Below, piece after piece: positions 17,401-25,622 of a DNA stretch of 64,000 nucleotides. This stretch comes from Leucobacter tardus (GTDB lineage: Bacteria > Actinomycetota > Actinomycetes > Actinomycetales > Microbacteriaceae). The stretch covers positions 186,001 through 250,000 of the forward strand of contig NZ_JAGFBF010000004.1 of the NCBI RefSeq assembly GCF_017583045.1, written 5' to 3'. The notes beneath the pieces were generated by a model. The model was not told the DNA's origin. It worked only from the letters and a program-made list of their open reading frames with translations, and searched no databases. The first letter of the stretch is position 1. The number at the start of each line of letters is the position of its first letter. The translations under genes and the position numbers were made by a program.

Positions 17401-17891
17401 TGTGCTTCGGTGATCGCCGAAGAGAGCCGATGGTAGCCGCCCACGCCGCGAGCGAGCACGAGCAGGTGGGCGCCGGCGGGGTCGGCGACGCCGAGTTGCG
17501 GTGCATCCAACCCGAGGGAGAGCTCTGCGCCGTAGACGGTGAGTAGATCGGGGTGTTCGAGGGCTGCCTCGGCGAAGCGCGCGGCCCCGTAGAACCCGTC
17601 GTGATCGGTGATGGCGATGCCGGTGAGCCGCAGTCGGACGGCTTCGGCGATGAGGTCCTCGGGAGAGGAGGCGCCGTCCAGGAAGCTGTAGTGCGAATGA
17701 GCGTGGAGCTCGGCGTACGGAACGACGGGCGCCTCAGGCTCGGGGATCGGGATCTCCGGTGGGGGCGCGGGCTGCGTCGACGCGGGCGTCGTGGGTGCGG
17801 GGCGAGTTCGACGGGTCCGCGGCGCAGCAGGTCTGCCCGAGAGGGTCCGCTCGAACGTGTCCCATGAGAGTGCCGGGTTGTTCCAGTCCAT
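14484..17891 (-). CDS. dnaE2: Error-prone DNA polymerase DnaE2
   Basis: Translesion C-family polymerase of the mutasome, working with ImuA and ImuB at damaged DNA. The 1135 residues begin with a PHP domain (AELHAHSHYSFLDG), then the polymerase core with CQGRGSAANSAVCF and the catalytic acidic cluster in EEPDIDVDFDSGRR, followed by helix-hairpin-helix and OB-fold parts. ATG 17891 is preferred because GAGGAGG lies 4-10 nt upstream; the frame is open further but overlaps imuB. It is third in an SOS operon, 22 nt after imuB. Low-complexity inserts are visible near residue 35 (Pro-rich) and near 865. The operon position separates it from the replicative DnaE1. Confidence 0.95.
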   Translation of the reverse strand: MDWNNPALSWDTFERTLSGRPAAPRTRRTRPAPTTPASTQPAPPPEIPIPEPEAPVVPYAELHAHSHYSFLDGASSPEDLIAEAVRLRLTGIAITDHDGFYGAARFAEAALEHPDLLTVYGAELSLGLDAPQLGVADPAGAHLLVLARGVGGYHRLSSAITEAQLAGGEKGRPRYDLDALAADADGQWAVLTGCRKGAVRQALDTGGSDAAARELARLGDRFGRDNVYVELSDHGHPGDDVRCDELAEIARRAKFPTVVTGAVHYATAAHAPLAEAVAAVRARRSLDEMDGYLPANAAARLRSGAQMLRRFARHPEAVERTAPLAQSLAFPLRAASPELPRLALPEGHTQMSWLRDLVWRGAAERYGDPLDPGIRARLERELHVIEEKDFPGYFLIVHDLVGYARTRGILCQGRGSAANSAVCFVLRITDVDSVFYNLPFERFLSSMRDEEPDIDVDFDSGRREEVIQYVYERYGRRSAAQVANVISYRPKAAVRDAAKALGYPPDRQKAWTRSLDKWNSIGEDPHSPIPEPVRDLASQLLKSPRHLGIHSGGMVLTRRPIGEVCPIEHARMDGRTVLQWDKDDCAAMRLVKFDLLGLGMLNALQGTLDLIADATGETWTLATIPKEEAGVYDMLCRADAIGVFQVESRAQLNTLPRLRPRRFYDLVIEIALIRPGPMQGGAVHPYLRRRNTEEPVTYPHPALEPVLERTLGVPLFQEQLMQMAMTVGNCSAEDADQLRRAMGSKRGVERIDRLKDQLFSGMHEHGIVGEEAQLLYQQIEAFAGFGFAESHSISFALLVYASSWCKLHYPAAFLAGLLRAQPMGFYSSRSLVEDARRHGVQVLPPDVQRSRAGSALEPLEDDRDEAPRITGMPSCAHHDQPTPGPFDTSSPDTGARHRRDGAFAVRLGLEEVRGIERGAAERIERARGDAPFRDLADLARRADLDRTTIEALGAAGACAGLGLERREAMWAAAPASDNRARYLEGSVVQVQPPLLPLLSDAEQTALDLWTTGVVSGTHPVALLRQTLDARRVVRSDRVHDVPAGSLVEVAGLVTHRQRPGTAGGITFITLEDEAGTVNIVTWPQLWKRSRLVAGSAPALIVSGTLERSADGVVNIIASQFEPLAAPPSVSSRDFR

Positions 17892-17913
17892 GAGTCCTCC
17901 TCGCAGCGTGCGG

Positions 17914-19560
17914 TCAGTCGTATCGGCCTTCGGCGAACCACGATCCGCGCTGGTGCAGCAGCAGCCAGGCGTCCCCGTTCTGCAGGGCCAGTTGCAGACG
18001 GAAGCGCGGCGGAGTGCCGGCCCACCAGCGTTCGCGCAGCGGCCACGGCGGTGACCAGGTCTCCACGGGTTCGTCGACACCCGCAGTGGGGATGCGCAAC
18101 CGGGCCGGTGGGGCGGTGAGGGTGTCTCCGTCCTCGCTCAGCGAGACAGAGGATTCGTCGGCGGCGACGCACTCGACCTGAACCGGGGGATCGAAGACGA
18201 ACACGGGGTGCGGCGGGGGGAGTGATCCCGGCCACGGCTGATCGGGAGGTCGGCGGTGCGCCGCCGTCTCGGATGCGCGTGTGCCCCAGGGGACCCACTG
18301 CCGTCGGTCGCGCAGCAACCGACCTCCCGTGAGCTTCGCCGTGACGACCCCTTCATGACCCACCAGGCTCTGCACGCGACTGAGCACGTGATGCACCCTG
18401 GGGTCGGAATCGCTGCTCCAGAGACCCGGTTCGTGGTGGGCGGCGCGATCGGTGCGGATCGGCGCGATCAGCACGTGCACCACGCCCGCCCCCGCCCGGT
18501 CGGCGTCGCGGGGGAGCGTCTCCGCCTGCCAGCGCACCCGGTTCAGCACGTCAGCGCCGTCGAAGTGCTTCGGGTGGGCCCAGTTGCGCTCGTGTCTCAC
18601 GCCGATGTCGTCGGTCAGCTGCACGCTGATCTCGGTGCAGATGAGCCCAGCGCCCACGAGATCGGCGACGAAGCGCTCGGCGGCCGCGCTGCAGGCGAAC
18701 GCCAGCGGATCGGCTCCGTCGACCGGGGGCTCGAAAGCGAGTTCGACCCCGAACTCCTGCGGCCGTTCACGCGGCACCAGCGACGGTCCGGCGTCGGGAT
18801 CATCGCCGGCCGCGAGTCTGCGGGCGACGCCTCCGGCGCGTCCGAACCGATCCTGCACCGCCGAGGGCGGGAGCGCCGCCAACGCGCCGAGCGTGTGAAT
18901 GCCGAGACCGCGCAGCACATCGCCCAGGTCGGAGCCGGTGGCGCGTGCGATCGGCAGCGGACCGAGGAAAGCCGCGGTCTCTGCGGCGGCGATGAGCCTG
19001 ACGCCCGGCGACGGCGAGGTCACCTGCGGATCGTCAGCGGCGGATCGAGCAGCCTGCTCGGCGGCGAAGCGCCCCTCGGCCACTCCGACCCGCGCATCCG
19101 AGAACCCGAGACCGGCGATCGCCTCCCTGAGTGCCGCAGCGGCCTCCGCCTCGCCTCCGTAGTAGCGCGCCGGGCCTCTGGCCCGCACGGCGCAGAGGCC
19201 CGGCCTGACCGCCTCGACCTCCGGTACGAGCGCTTCCAGTGCGGCGAGCACGGGTTCGAAGCGCCTGGCATCGATTTCGGGGTCGTGCGGCAGCAAACGA
19301 AGGTCGGTGCACCGGAATCTCGCCTCGTGCTCTTTGAGGCCGACGCGCACCCCGGCGGCGCGTGCGCCGGCAGAGCACGCCGACACTCTGCGGGACGCCA
19401 ACAGTGCAACGGGGGCGCCCGGCCCGTCGGCTCGGGGATCGGTGCCGGACTCGGTGCCGGTGCCCGTGTCGGTGTCGGTATCGGGGAACTCGGCGAGGTG
19501 CGCGTGCACCGGCCAGTCCGGAATCCAGAGAGCCATCACGCGGCGATGAGAGACCGTCAT
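17914..19560 (-). CDS. imuB: ImuB, catalytically inactive Y-family polymerase of the mutasome
   Basis: Adaptor that recruits DnaE2 to the beta clamp during mutagenic repair. The 548-residue protein has a Y-family-like body, but the start (VMALWIPDWPVHA) lacks the acidic metal-binding residue that active enzymes carry there, the usual state of ImuB. An unusual low-complexity insert of alternating Asp/Thr/Gly (about residues 27-45) is encoded by near-repeats of GTGTCG/GTGCCG units. The start ATG overlaps the imuA stop as ATGA, so the two are coupled. Transcription should follow the LexA box ahead of imuA. Confidence 0.9.
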   Translation of the reverse strand: MTVSHRRVMALWIPDWPVHAHLAEFPDTDTDTGTGTESGTDPRADGPGAPVALLASRRVSACSAGARAAGVRVGLKEHEARFRCTDLRLLPHDPEIDARRFEPVLAALEALVPEVEAVRPGLCAVRARGPARYYGGEAEAAAALREAIAGLGFSDARVGVAEGRFAAEQAARSAADDPQVTSPSPGVRLIAAAETAAFLGPLPIARATGSDLGDVLRGLGIHTLGALAALPPSAVQDRFGRAGGVARRLAAGDDPDAGPSLVPRERPQEFGVELAFEPPVDGADPLAFACSAAAERFVADLVGAGLICTEISVQLTDDIGVRHERNWAHPKHFDGADVLNRVRWQAETLPRDADRAGAGVVHVLIAPIRTDRAAHHEPGLWSSDSDPRVHHVLSRVQSLVGHEGVVTAKLTGGRLLRDRRQWVPWGTRASETAAHRRPPDQPWPGSLPPPHPVFVFDPPVQVECVAADESSVSLSEDGDTLTAPPARLRIPTAGVDEPVETWSPPWPLRERWWAGTPPRFRLQLALQNGDAWLLLHQRGSWFAEGRYD

Positions 19561-20303
19561 GCGAACTCCGAAGCGGGTTCCGTCGTGAGCTCGACCACGC
19601 GCTCGCGCGTCTTCGTCGGCGCGGCAACAGCTACGGGGCGGGGGAACCCCGGTGCGGGCGGTGCTGCGCCTGCCGGCTGTGGCGCAGATTCGGGTTCGCT
19701 CAGACGACCGGTTTCCAGGTGCACGCGATGCTCGCGAAGCCCACGCCGATCTTGGGATCGGATCGTGAGCTCACGGCTGCGGAGCACTCCGCTGCCGTGA
19801 CCGAGCCCCGACCATCGCGAGGCCGTCACGCGCAACTCGCTCTCCGCACGAGGCCAGTCGCCCAGCACGATCAGCGCCGCACCACTGTCGCGCAGCTTTG
19901 CCGCGAGGCGAGCGGCATCGCGATGCGCGGGAGTGGAAATGTCGTACACCAGTACGAGTGAGAGCGTCTCGGCGAGCGTGCTGGCGACGCTGAGCGCGCG
20001 GGCGCCGGGCCGCGGCACGAGGGCGCAGCGGTCGAGCGCGACCCCGAGTCGCGCAGCGGCTTCGGGGTGCAGGTCGGGTGCGCCCACGATGCCGCACCAC
20101 TCGCCCGCGGTCGACGCTTCGGCAAGCAGGGCCAGGCCCAGAGTGGCCGAACCGTGCACAGCATAGGTGGCCCCCATGCGCAGGCGGCCCCCCGGAAGCA
20201 GCGGGCGCAACGGGCCGGCGGTCGGTAGGGTGCGCTCATCCAGGCGAAGCGACTGCATCTCATCGATGCGGTGCTGCAGCGAGGCGGAGGCGGGCGAGGA
20301 CAT
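19557..20303 (-). CDS. imuA: ImuA-like RecA-fold protein, first gene of the SOS mutagenesis operon
   Basis: Accessory protein of the ImuA/ImuB/DnaE2 mutasome, 248 residues. It has a RecA-like core (GRLRMGATYAVHG then ATLGLALL) with a degenerate P-loop, a Walker-B-like LVLVYDIS, and a Pro/Ala-rich tail of the kind that contacts ImuB. ATG 20303 is chosen because an upstream ATG at 20321 would lie inside the LexA box at 20314-20329. The LexA box sits 11 nt before the start, so repression by LexA and induction by DNA damage are expected. Confidence 0.88.
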   Translation of the reverse strand: MSSPASASLQHRIDEMQSLRLDERTLPTAGPLRPLLPGGRLRMGATYAVHGSATLGLALLAEASTAGEWCGIVGAPDLHPEAAARLGVALDRCALVPRPGARALSVASTLAETLSLVLVYDISTPAHRDAARLAAKLRDSGAALIVLGDWPRAESELRVTASRWSGLGHGSGVLRSRELTIRSQDRRGLREHRVHLETGRLSEPESAPQPAGAAPPAPGFPRPVAVAAPTKTRERVVELTTEPASEFA

Positions 20304-20313
20304 GCACCCATAT

Positions 20314-20329
20314 TCGAACATGTATTCGA
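20314..20329. promoter_or_regulatory. LexA (SOS) box of the imuA-imuB-dnaE2 operon
   Basis: TCGAACATGTATTCGA matches the actinobacterial SOS box TCGAAC-N4-GTTCGA at 11 of 12 fixed positions. It lies directly upstream of imuA. The divergent DUF2469 gene starts 50 nt away but has its own -10 box, so it is probably not controlled by this site. Confidence 0.9.
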
Positions 20330-20366
20330 GTCTGTCAATCCGGAAACGGGGTGTCCTGTCAGCACG

Positions 20367-20372
20367 TAGGAT
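20367..20372 (+). promoter_or_regulatory. -10 box, leaderless type
   Basis: TAGGAT ends 7 nt before ATG 20380 with no ribosome-binding site between. Confidence 0.55.
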
Positions 20373-20379
20373 GGACGGG

Positions 20380-20703
20380 ATGAATGAAGACGATCTGGAC
20401 GATTACGAACGCGATGCCGAGCTCTCGCTGTTCCGAGAGTACCGGGACGTCGTCGGTCAATTTCGCTATGTCGTGGAGACCGAGCGGCGGTTCTACCTGG
20501 CGAACGAGGTCGATCTCACGCGTCAGGACGCGGGGAGCGATTTCTACTTCGAGCTCTCGATGAAAGATGTCTGGGTGTGGGACGTCTACCGCGCCGACCG
20601 ATTCGTGAAGTCGGTCCGGGTGCTCACGTTCAAGGACGTCAACGTCGAAGAGCTCTCGGCACGCGAGTTCAAGCTGCCGCAGGAGCTCGCGCTCGACGAG
20701 TGA
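20380..20703 (+). CDS. DUF2469 family protein
   Basis: A 107-residue cytoplasmic protein of the actinobacterial DUF2469 family, function unknown. The acidic start (NEDDLDDYERDAELSLF) is followed by a compact domain with YRDVVGQFRYVVETERRFY, DVWVWDVYRADRFVKSV and VLTFKDVNVEEL. In many actinobacteria it lies next to yraN and comM; here it is in the same neighbourhood but on the other strand, beyond xerC. The start is fixed by the -10 box 7 nt upstream. Confidence 0.9.
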   Translation: MNEDDLDDYERDAELSLFREYRDVVGQFRYVVETERRFYLANEVDLTRQDAGSDFYFELSMKDVWVWDVYRADRFVKSVRVLTFKDVNVEELSAREFKLPQELALDE

Positions 20704-20840
20704 GCGCACTGGATGCGGGTGTGCGTTCCGCGGTGATCCCGCATCGTGCACAGCCAGCATGCTCGATGTGAATCGGCGCATCTTCCACAGCCGTGTCGGC
20801 GAGGCAGCGCACCCTGTTCCCCCGATGGCATGGTCAGGGT

Positions 20841-21362
20841 ATGCGCCGCGGACATTCCCTGCTCGAGCTTCGTTCTCATCGTGCGTCGATGGGAGCGTGG
20901 GGAGTCGCCCTGCTCCTGCTGCTCCTCCTGCAGCCGGGTGCCTCCGCCAGGGCTGTGGCACCGGTCGAGAAGTGGTCGTCGCCCGCCGGGCACCCACTGG
21001 TACTCGCCCGGGGATATGAACCCCCGCCCACCCCGTATGCGGCGGGGCACCGTGGCGTCGATCTCGCCGCGACCGATGGCCAGCCGCTTCTGGCCCCCGC
21101 CGACGGCGTCGTGAGCTTCGCGGGTCCCGTCGCGGGACGCGGCGTGATCTCGATCCGTGTCGACCGAGACACCGTGCTCTCCCTCGAACCGGTCGAGACG
21201 TCCCTCACGGAAGGCGACCCCGTGCAGCGCGGACGCACGATCGGTACGATCCGCAACGGGCACTGCGCCTCGGCGTGCGTGCACCTGGGGGTGCGGGTCG
21301 ATGGTGCATACGTGAATCCGATGCGGTTCCTGTCTGGGGTGCCCGAACTCCTCCCCTGGTGA
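20841..21362 (+). CDS. Secreted M23-like (LytM-fold) protein, probably inactive
   Basis: Exported 173-residue protein: N-terminal signal peptide (hydrophobic core ALLLLLLLQP, cleavage near ASA-RA), then a short LytM/M23 fold. The first zinc motif is present (GHRGVDLAA, His and Asp), but where active enzymes have HxH this protein reads VHLGVRV, so the second His is Gly. It probably binds peptidoglycan without cutting, or uses another ligand. ATG 20841 is taken as start, but ATG 20889 and GTG 20793 are possible; none has a strong ribosome-binding site. Convergent with xerC. M23-like genes near xerC and rpsB are common in this order. Confidence 0.75.
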   Translation: MRRGHSLLELRSHRASMGAWGVALLLLLLLQPGASARAVAPVEKWSSPAGHPLVLARGYEPPPTPYAAGHRGVDLAATDGQPLLAPADGVVSFAGPVAGRGVISIRVDRDTVLSLEPVETSLTEGDPVQRGRTIGTIRNGHCASACVHLGVRVDGAYVNPMRFLSGVPELLPW

Positions 21363-21426
21363 GTGTCATGACGGTGCCGTGGTGCCGAGCCTGTGCCGTG
21401 GTGCCGCTCTCGGCTCCGGCTGAGGT

Positions 21427-22359
21427 TCACGCTCGCGGATGCGCCTGACGGTAGCTTTCCGCGAGTCGTTCGGTCGACACGTGCGTGTAGACCTGGGTGC
21501 TCGACAGGCTCGCGTGCCCGAGCAGTTCTTGCACCACGCGGAGGTCGGCGCCGCCGTCGAGCAGGTGCGTGGCAGCGGTGTGGCGGAACGTGTGCGGGCC
21601 ACGGGGGCCGCCGCCCGGTTCTTGTTCGAGTTCGCGCGCGACGAGGCGGTAGACAGCCTGGGTGGTGAGCGGGGTGCCGTCGCTGCCGAGGAACACTTCG
21701 GCCGCGTCGATCATGCCGTCTGATGCGGCGAGGAGTGAGGGTCTGCCGCGCTCGAGGTAGTCGTCGAGTGCACGAGCCGCCGGGGCTCCGAAGGGCACGA
21801 CACGGTCGCGGTTGCCTTTGCCTCGGACGCGGACGGTGCGCTCGAGGAGGTCGAGGCCGGAGCGGCGGAGCGTGCACAGCTCGGAGACGCGCATGGCCGT
21901 GGCGTACAGGAGTTCGAGGATGGCGTGGTCTCTGATCTGCTGGGGTGTGCCGTGTGCGGCGCGTTGTGCGGCCCGTTCCATGATGCGCGCGATCTGCTCG
22001 TTTCCGAGTACGCGCGGCAGGGTGCGGGGGGCCTGAGGCGCGCGCAGTCGGGATGCAGGGTTGCCCGGTACGAGTCCGCGGTGCTCGAGCCACTTGCCGA
22101 ACGACTTCGCGGTGGCGACGCGACGCGCGATCGTCGTGGGGGCCAGACCGCGCTGCTGCTCGGCCCAGAGCCAGTCGCGCAGCAGATCGAGCGTGAGGGC
22201 ATCGAGACGCATCGAGGCGGCGACTGAAGCCTCTCCCTCGGAGGCGAACGCGACCAGCGATTGCAAGTCGCGCGCGTACGCGCGCAGCGTGTGCTCCGAG
22301 TAGCCGTACTCGTGCCGAGTCGCGGCGAGGAACTCGCTCGTGGCGTCGTGCAGGTGCAT
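21427..22359 (-). CDS. xerC: Tyrosine recombinase XerC
   Basis: Site-specific recombinase that resolves chromosome dimers at dif together with XerD. The 310 residues have the N-terminal SAM-like core-binding domain and a C-terminal catalytic domain with all the expected residues: Arg in ATAMRVSEL, Lys in RGKGNRD, His and Arg in HTFRHTAAT, His in LLGHAS and the nucleophile Tyr in TQVYTHVS. ATG 22359 begins 4 nt after the dprA stop; a longer frame starting inside dprA (22401) is less likely. It is last in the yraN-comM-dprA-xerC operon. Confidence 0.93.
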   Translation of the reverse strand: MHLHDATSEFLAATRHEYGYSEHTLRAYARDLQSLVAFASEGEASVAASMRLDALTLDLLRDWLWAEQQRGLAPTTIARRVATAKSFGKWLEHRGLVPGNPASRLRAPQAPRTLPRVLGNEQIARIMERAAQRAAHGTPQQIRDHAILELLYATAMRVSELCTLRRSGLDLLERTVRVRGKGNRDRVVPFGAPAARALDDYLERGRPSLLAASDGMIDAAEVFLGSDGTPLTTQAVYRLVARELEQEPGGGPRGPHTFRHTAATHLLDGGADLRVVQELLGHASLSSTQVYTHVSTERLAESYRQAHPRA

Positions 22360-22363
22360 GCAC

Positions 22364-23662
22364 TCATTCTCGACGGTGGAGACGCCATCGCTCCTCACCA
22401 CCGTACGGCGTTTCGTCTCGGGTCATGAAGCCGAGCAGTTCGAGTTCGGCCGCAGCGTCTCGGGCGTCGTCCGGGTCGAGTCCGGCGCGGGCCGCCGCGT
22501 CTCGGAGCGTGCGGGTGCCGCGCAACGGCAGCGCGTCCAGCAGTCGGCGGTGGGTCGCCGGCTGCCGGGTACCGTCGCCGTCCGCGGGCGAGGGATCAGT
22601 GGGAGAGCCCACATCGCCTCCGAGCAGTTCGATGACGTCGGATGTGCCTGAGATGAGGGTGGCGCCGTACTCGCGGATGAGCCGGTGACAGCCTCGGGAC
22701 GCGGCGGAGGTCACCGGCCCGGGCACGGCGCCGAGCGGACGCCCGATCTCGGCGGCGTGTCCTGCGGTGTTCAGCGAACCCGACCGCGGTCCGGCTTCCG
22801 TCACCAGGGTTGCGGCGGAGAGGGATGCGATGAGCCGGTTGCGCATGAGGAACCGCCACCGTGTCGGGGCGGCTCCCGGCGGCATTTCGGCGCAGACCGC
22901 ACCGTGCTCGCCGATGCGCTGCAGCAGTGTCTCGTGCGCGCGCGGGTAGGCCCGATCCGCTCCGCCGGCGAGGAGTGCGACGGTAGGGCGTTCGAGATGG
23001 AGCGCGGTGCGGTGCGCGACGGCGTCGATGCCGTACGCGGCACCCGAGACGATCGTCGCTCCGGCCTGCGCTGCGGCGGCGGTGAACTCTGCCGTCACGT
23101 CGGACCCGTAGCCGCTCGCAGCTCGCGAGCCGACGACGGACAGCGCGGTGCTCGAAAGGTGCGCCGGGTCGCCGCGGACCCACAGCATGAGTGGGGCGTG
23201 CGCGCCCAGGTCGACCAGCGTCCGGGGCCACAAGGAGTCCTCGGGGAGGACGACCCGGAGCCCTCCCTGCTGGGCGCGATCGAGGTCCTCGTGCGCGCCT
23301 CTGCGGTCGAGGCGGGGCACCCATCGCTTCAGCGCCGCGGTGCAGGCGCGGACCGTCAGGTCGGGTGAGAGCGTGTGCGGCTCCTCGGCTTCGGCCGCGT
23401 GCCGTTCGCATGCCCTCAGGAGGTCGGTGCCGGTCGTGCCGCGCATGAGCATGAGCAGTGCGTGCTCGGGACCGATGCAGGTGAGGACCTCGTGGGCGAC
23501 GCGGTCACCCGGTTCGGTGAGACGAGACCATGCGATCCGGGCCAGCAGCGCATCGGCGCGTTCCGCGCTGTGCACGGCTGCCGTGTCCGTGGCCGAATCG
23601 ATGGCGGCGAGAGCCCCGCGGATCGCGGGTTCGGCGAGAAATCCTGCAGTCGGGCGGCTCAT
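22364..23662 (-). CDS. dprA: DNA processing protein DprA
   Basis: Loads RecA on incoming single-stranded DNA during transformation, and may act in general DNA processing where competence is absent. The 432 residues contain an N-terminal helical region, the Rossmann-like core with VVGSRAASGYG and SGAAYGIDAVAHR, and a C-terminal winged-helix part (RLLDALPLRGTRTLRDAA). The start ATG overlaps the comM stop (ATGA). An open frame continues upstream through comM but is antisense-like. Confidence 0.93.
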   Translation of the reverse strand: MSRPTAGFLAEPAIRGALAAIDSATDTAAVHSAERADALLARIAWSRLTEPGDRVAHEVLTCIGPEHALLMLMRGTTGTDLLRACERHAAEAEEPHTLSPDLTVRACTAALKRWVPRLDRRGAHEDLDRAQQGGLRVVLPEDSLWPRTLVDLGAHAPLMLWVRGDPAHLSSTALSVVGSRAASGYGSDVTAEFTAAAAQAGATIVSGAAYGIDAVAHRTALHLERPTVALLAGGADRAYPRAHETLLQRIGEHGAVCAEMPPGAAPTRWRFLMRNRLIASLSAATLVTEAGPRSGSLNTAGHAAEIGRPLGAVPGPVTSAASRGCHRLIREYGATLISGTSDVIELLGGDVGSPTDPSPADGDGTRQPATHRRLLDALPLRGTRTLRDAAARAGLDPDDARDAAAELELLGFMTRDETPYGGEERWRLHRRE

Positions 23663-25227
23663 CGTCGACCCCCGCGGAGCGCGAGAGCGCGCGCGATATC
23701 GGCGCGACTGGGCAGGTCGCGGCCGGCGAGATCGGCGATGGTCCACGCGACCCTCAGCGTACGGTCGTACCCGCGCAGGGTGAGCGCGCCGCGTCCGAGC
23801 GCCTGATCGAGCACGGCGGTGTGGCTGCGCGGCAGCCGTGCTGCCGGTCCGCGCAACCAGTTGCCCGGGACTTGCGCGTTGACCGTCCACGGTGTTCCGG
23901 AGAGTCGTGCGGCGGCGAGTGCTCTCGCCCGGCCGACCCGATCCTTGAGCTCTCGGCTGGTGGGTCTGACCGCGCAGGATTCGGTGAGTACGACACTCGA
24001 CACGCGTCGCACTTCGAGTGACAGGTCGATGCGATCGCGCAGCGGGCCGGATACCCGCTGCGCATACTGACGCCGCGCGTACGGCGTGCACGTGCACTCG
24101 AGCGCCGGGTCGGGGGAGTCCGCATTGCCGCACGGGCACGGGTTCGAGGCGAGCACGAGTTGCAGTGCGGCGGGGAAGGTGGCTCGGAACCTGGCGCGGT
24201 GGATCTCGACGACCCCCGACTCGAGCGGTTGCCTGAGCGCGTCGAGTACCGTGGAGGAGAACAGCGGCGTCTCATCGAGCAGCATCACTCCGTGGCAGGC
24301 TCTCGTGATGGCCCCCGGTCGGATCCCGGCCGCGTCTCCGCCTCCGATGATGGCCGCGGGTGAGGCCGTGTGATGGGGGCGTTCGAACGGCGGGCGCCGG
24401 ATGAGTTCGGTGACGGGCGAGCCACCCAGCGAGGCGATGCAGCTCGCCGTGAGTGCTTCTTCGGACGTGAGATCGGGCAAAATCGAGGGAAGCCGACTCG
24501 CCAGGAGCGTCTTGCCCGCTCCGGGAGGGCCGGAGAGGGAGATGTGATGCCGACCGGCCGCCGCGATCACCATCGCCTCGGTCGCCTCCGGCTGGCCGAC
24601 GACGTCTGCCATGTCGGGTTCGGCCAGTGCGCGGGACACCCGCGGACCGTTGCCCGACTGCCCATCGTCGCGACGGCGGTCGCCCGGAATCTCCGACCAC
24701 CGACCGGGCGACCCGCGATGCCAGGCGGCAGCGGCGGCAAGATCGGGCGCTGAGATCACCCCGATCCCGGGGACCAGCAACGCTTCCGCTCGACCGGATT
24801 CCGGCACCATGATCCGCTCGAATCCGAGCTCGCGCGCCGCGACCACCGCGCTCAGCAAGCCTGCGGGCCGTCGAATGCCCCCGTCGAGTCCGAGTTCGCC
24901 GAAGTGCGCGGTCGTGTGCAGGCGTCCGTCGGGAACCTCCCCCGAGGCCGAGAGCGCCGCCAGCGCGATCGCGAGGTCGAAGGACGAGCCGTGCTTCGGC
25001 AGTGCCGCCGGGCTCAGATTGATGGTCAGGAACCGAGAGCTGAGGCTCAGTCCTGCCTGCGCGATCGCCGTGCGTACCCTGAGGCGAGCCTCGGCGAGCG
25101 CTGCATCGGGCAGACCGATGACCGCCATGCCGGGAAGCTGACGGGTGACCGCCGCTTCGACCATCACCGGGGTGCCGGTGAGTCCGAGCAGTGCGAGTGC
25201 CGCAGCCTTGGGCACCGTTGCGCTCAC
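23659..25227 (-). CDS. comM: ComM/YifB family Mg-chelatase-like AAA+ ATPase
   Basis: AAA+ helicase of the ComM family, which in transformable bacteria drives branch migration during integration of DNA. The 522 residues show the N-terminal Lon-protease-like fold typical of YifB (QLPGMAVIGLPD), Walker A GPPGAGKTLLA, Walker B/sensor parts around MLLDETPLF, and a C-terminal subdomain with four Cys (CPCGNADS, ECTC) for a zinc site. GTG 25227 overlaps the yraN stop as GTGA. Coupled on both sides in the operon. Confidence 0.93.
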   Translation of the reverse strand: MSATVPKAAALALLGLTGTPVMVEAAVTRQLPGMAVIGLPDAALAEARLRVRTAIAQAGLSLSSRFLTINLSPAALPKHGSSFDLAIALAALSASGEVPDGRLHTTAHFGELGLDGGIRRPAGLLSAVVAARELGFERIMVPESGRAEALLVPGIGVISAPDLAAAAAWHRGSPGRWSEIPGDRRRDDGQSGNGPRVSRALAEPDMADVVGQPEATEAMVIAAAGRHHISLSGPPGAGKTLLASRLPSILPDLTSEEALTASCIASLGGSPVTELIRRPPFERPHHTASPAAIIGGGDAAGIRPGAITRACHGVMLLDETPLFSSTVLDALRQPLESGVVEIHRARFRATFPAALQLVLASNPCPCGNADSPDPALECTCTPYARRQYAQRVSGPLRDRIDLSLEVRRVSSVVLTESCAVRPTSRELKDRVGRARALAAARLSGTPWTVNAQVPGNWLRGPAARLPRSHTAVLDQALGRGALTLRGYDRTLRVAWTIADLAGRDLPSRADIARALALRGGRR

Positions 25228-25622
25228 GCTACGCCCTGCAGGTGGTCGAGGCGGGGGCGCTCGCCGTCGCGCAGGACGATGCCGATGGCGTCGACGCGCA
25301 ATCGGGTGCCGCGCGCCGTGTGCGCGCGGGCCCAGGCGCCGAGCAGACGCCGGATCCGGTGTGCCTTGCGCGGGGTGATCGCTTCGAGCGGATGCCCGTA
25401 GCCGAGCCCCGTCCGGGTCTTCACCTCGACGGCGACGACCGTCTCTCCGTCGCGGACGATGAGATCGAGTTCGCCGTCGCGGTGCCGCCAGTTCTGAGCG
25501 AGGATCGTGCATCCGCGTCGCTCGAGGTGCTCGCGAGCGATCGTCTCGCCGCGTGCGCCGATGCGGTGATTGTGCGTGCGGTCCGTCGCGGGGACCGATG
25601 GTTCAGCGGGGTGTGGGTTCAT
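25224..25622 (-). CDS. yraN: YraN (UPF0102) endonuclease-like protein
   Basis: A 132-residue protein of the UPF0102 family, which has the restriction-endonuclease-like fold of Holliday-junction resolvases. The core is visible as [30 protein letters not shown] and [10 protein letters not shown], i.e. the E...D...EVK nuclease pattern. The exact role is unknown; its constant association with comM and dprA suggests DNA repair or processing. It is the first gene of the four-gene operon; no clear promoter is seen in front of it. Confidence 0.9.
   Translation of the reverse strand: MNPHPAEPSVPATDRTHNHRIGARGETIAREHLERRGCTILAQNWRHRDGELDLIVRDGETVVAVEVKTRTGLGYGHPLEAITPRKAHRIRRLLGAWARAHTARGTRLRVDAIGIVLRDGERPRLDHLQGVA

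Noticed and set aside
14484-17891. Replicative DnaE1 as identity of the large polymerase
   Set aside because: Operon with imuA and imuB behind a LexA box and the slightly shorter length point to DnaE2.
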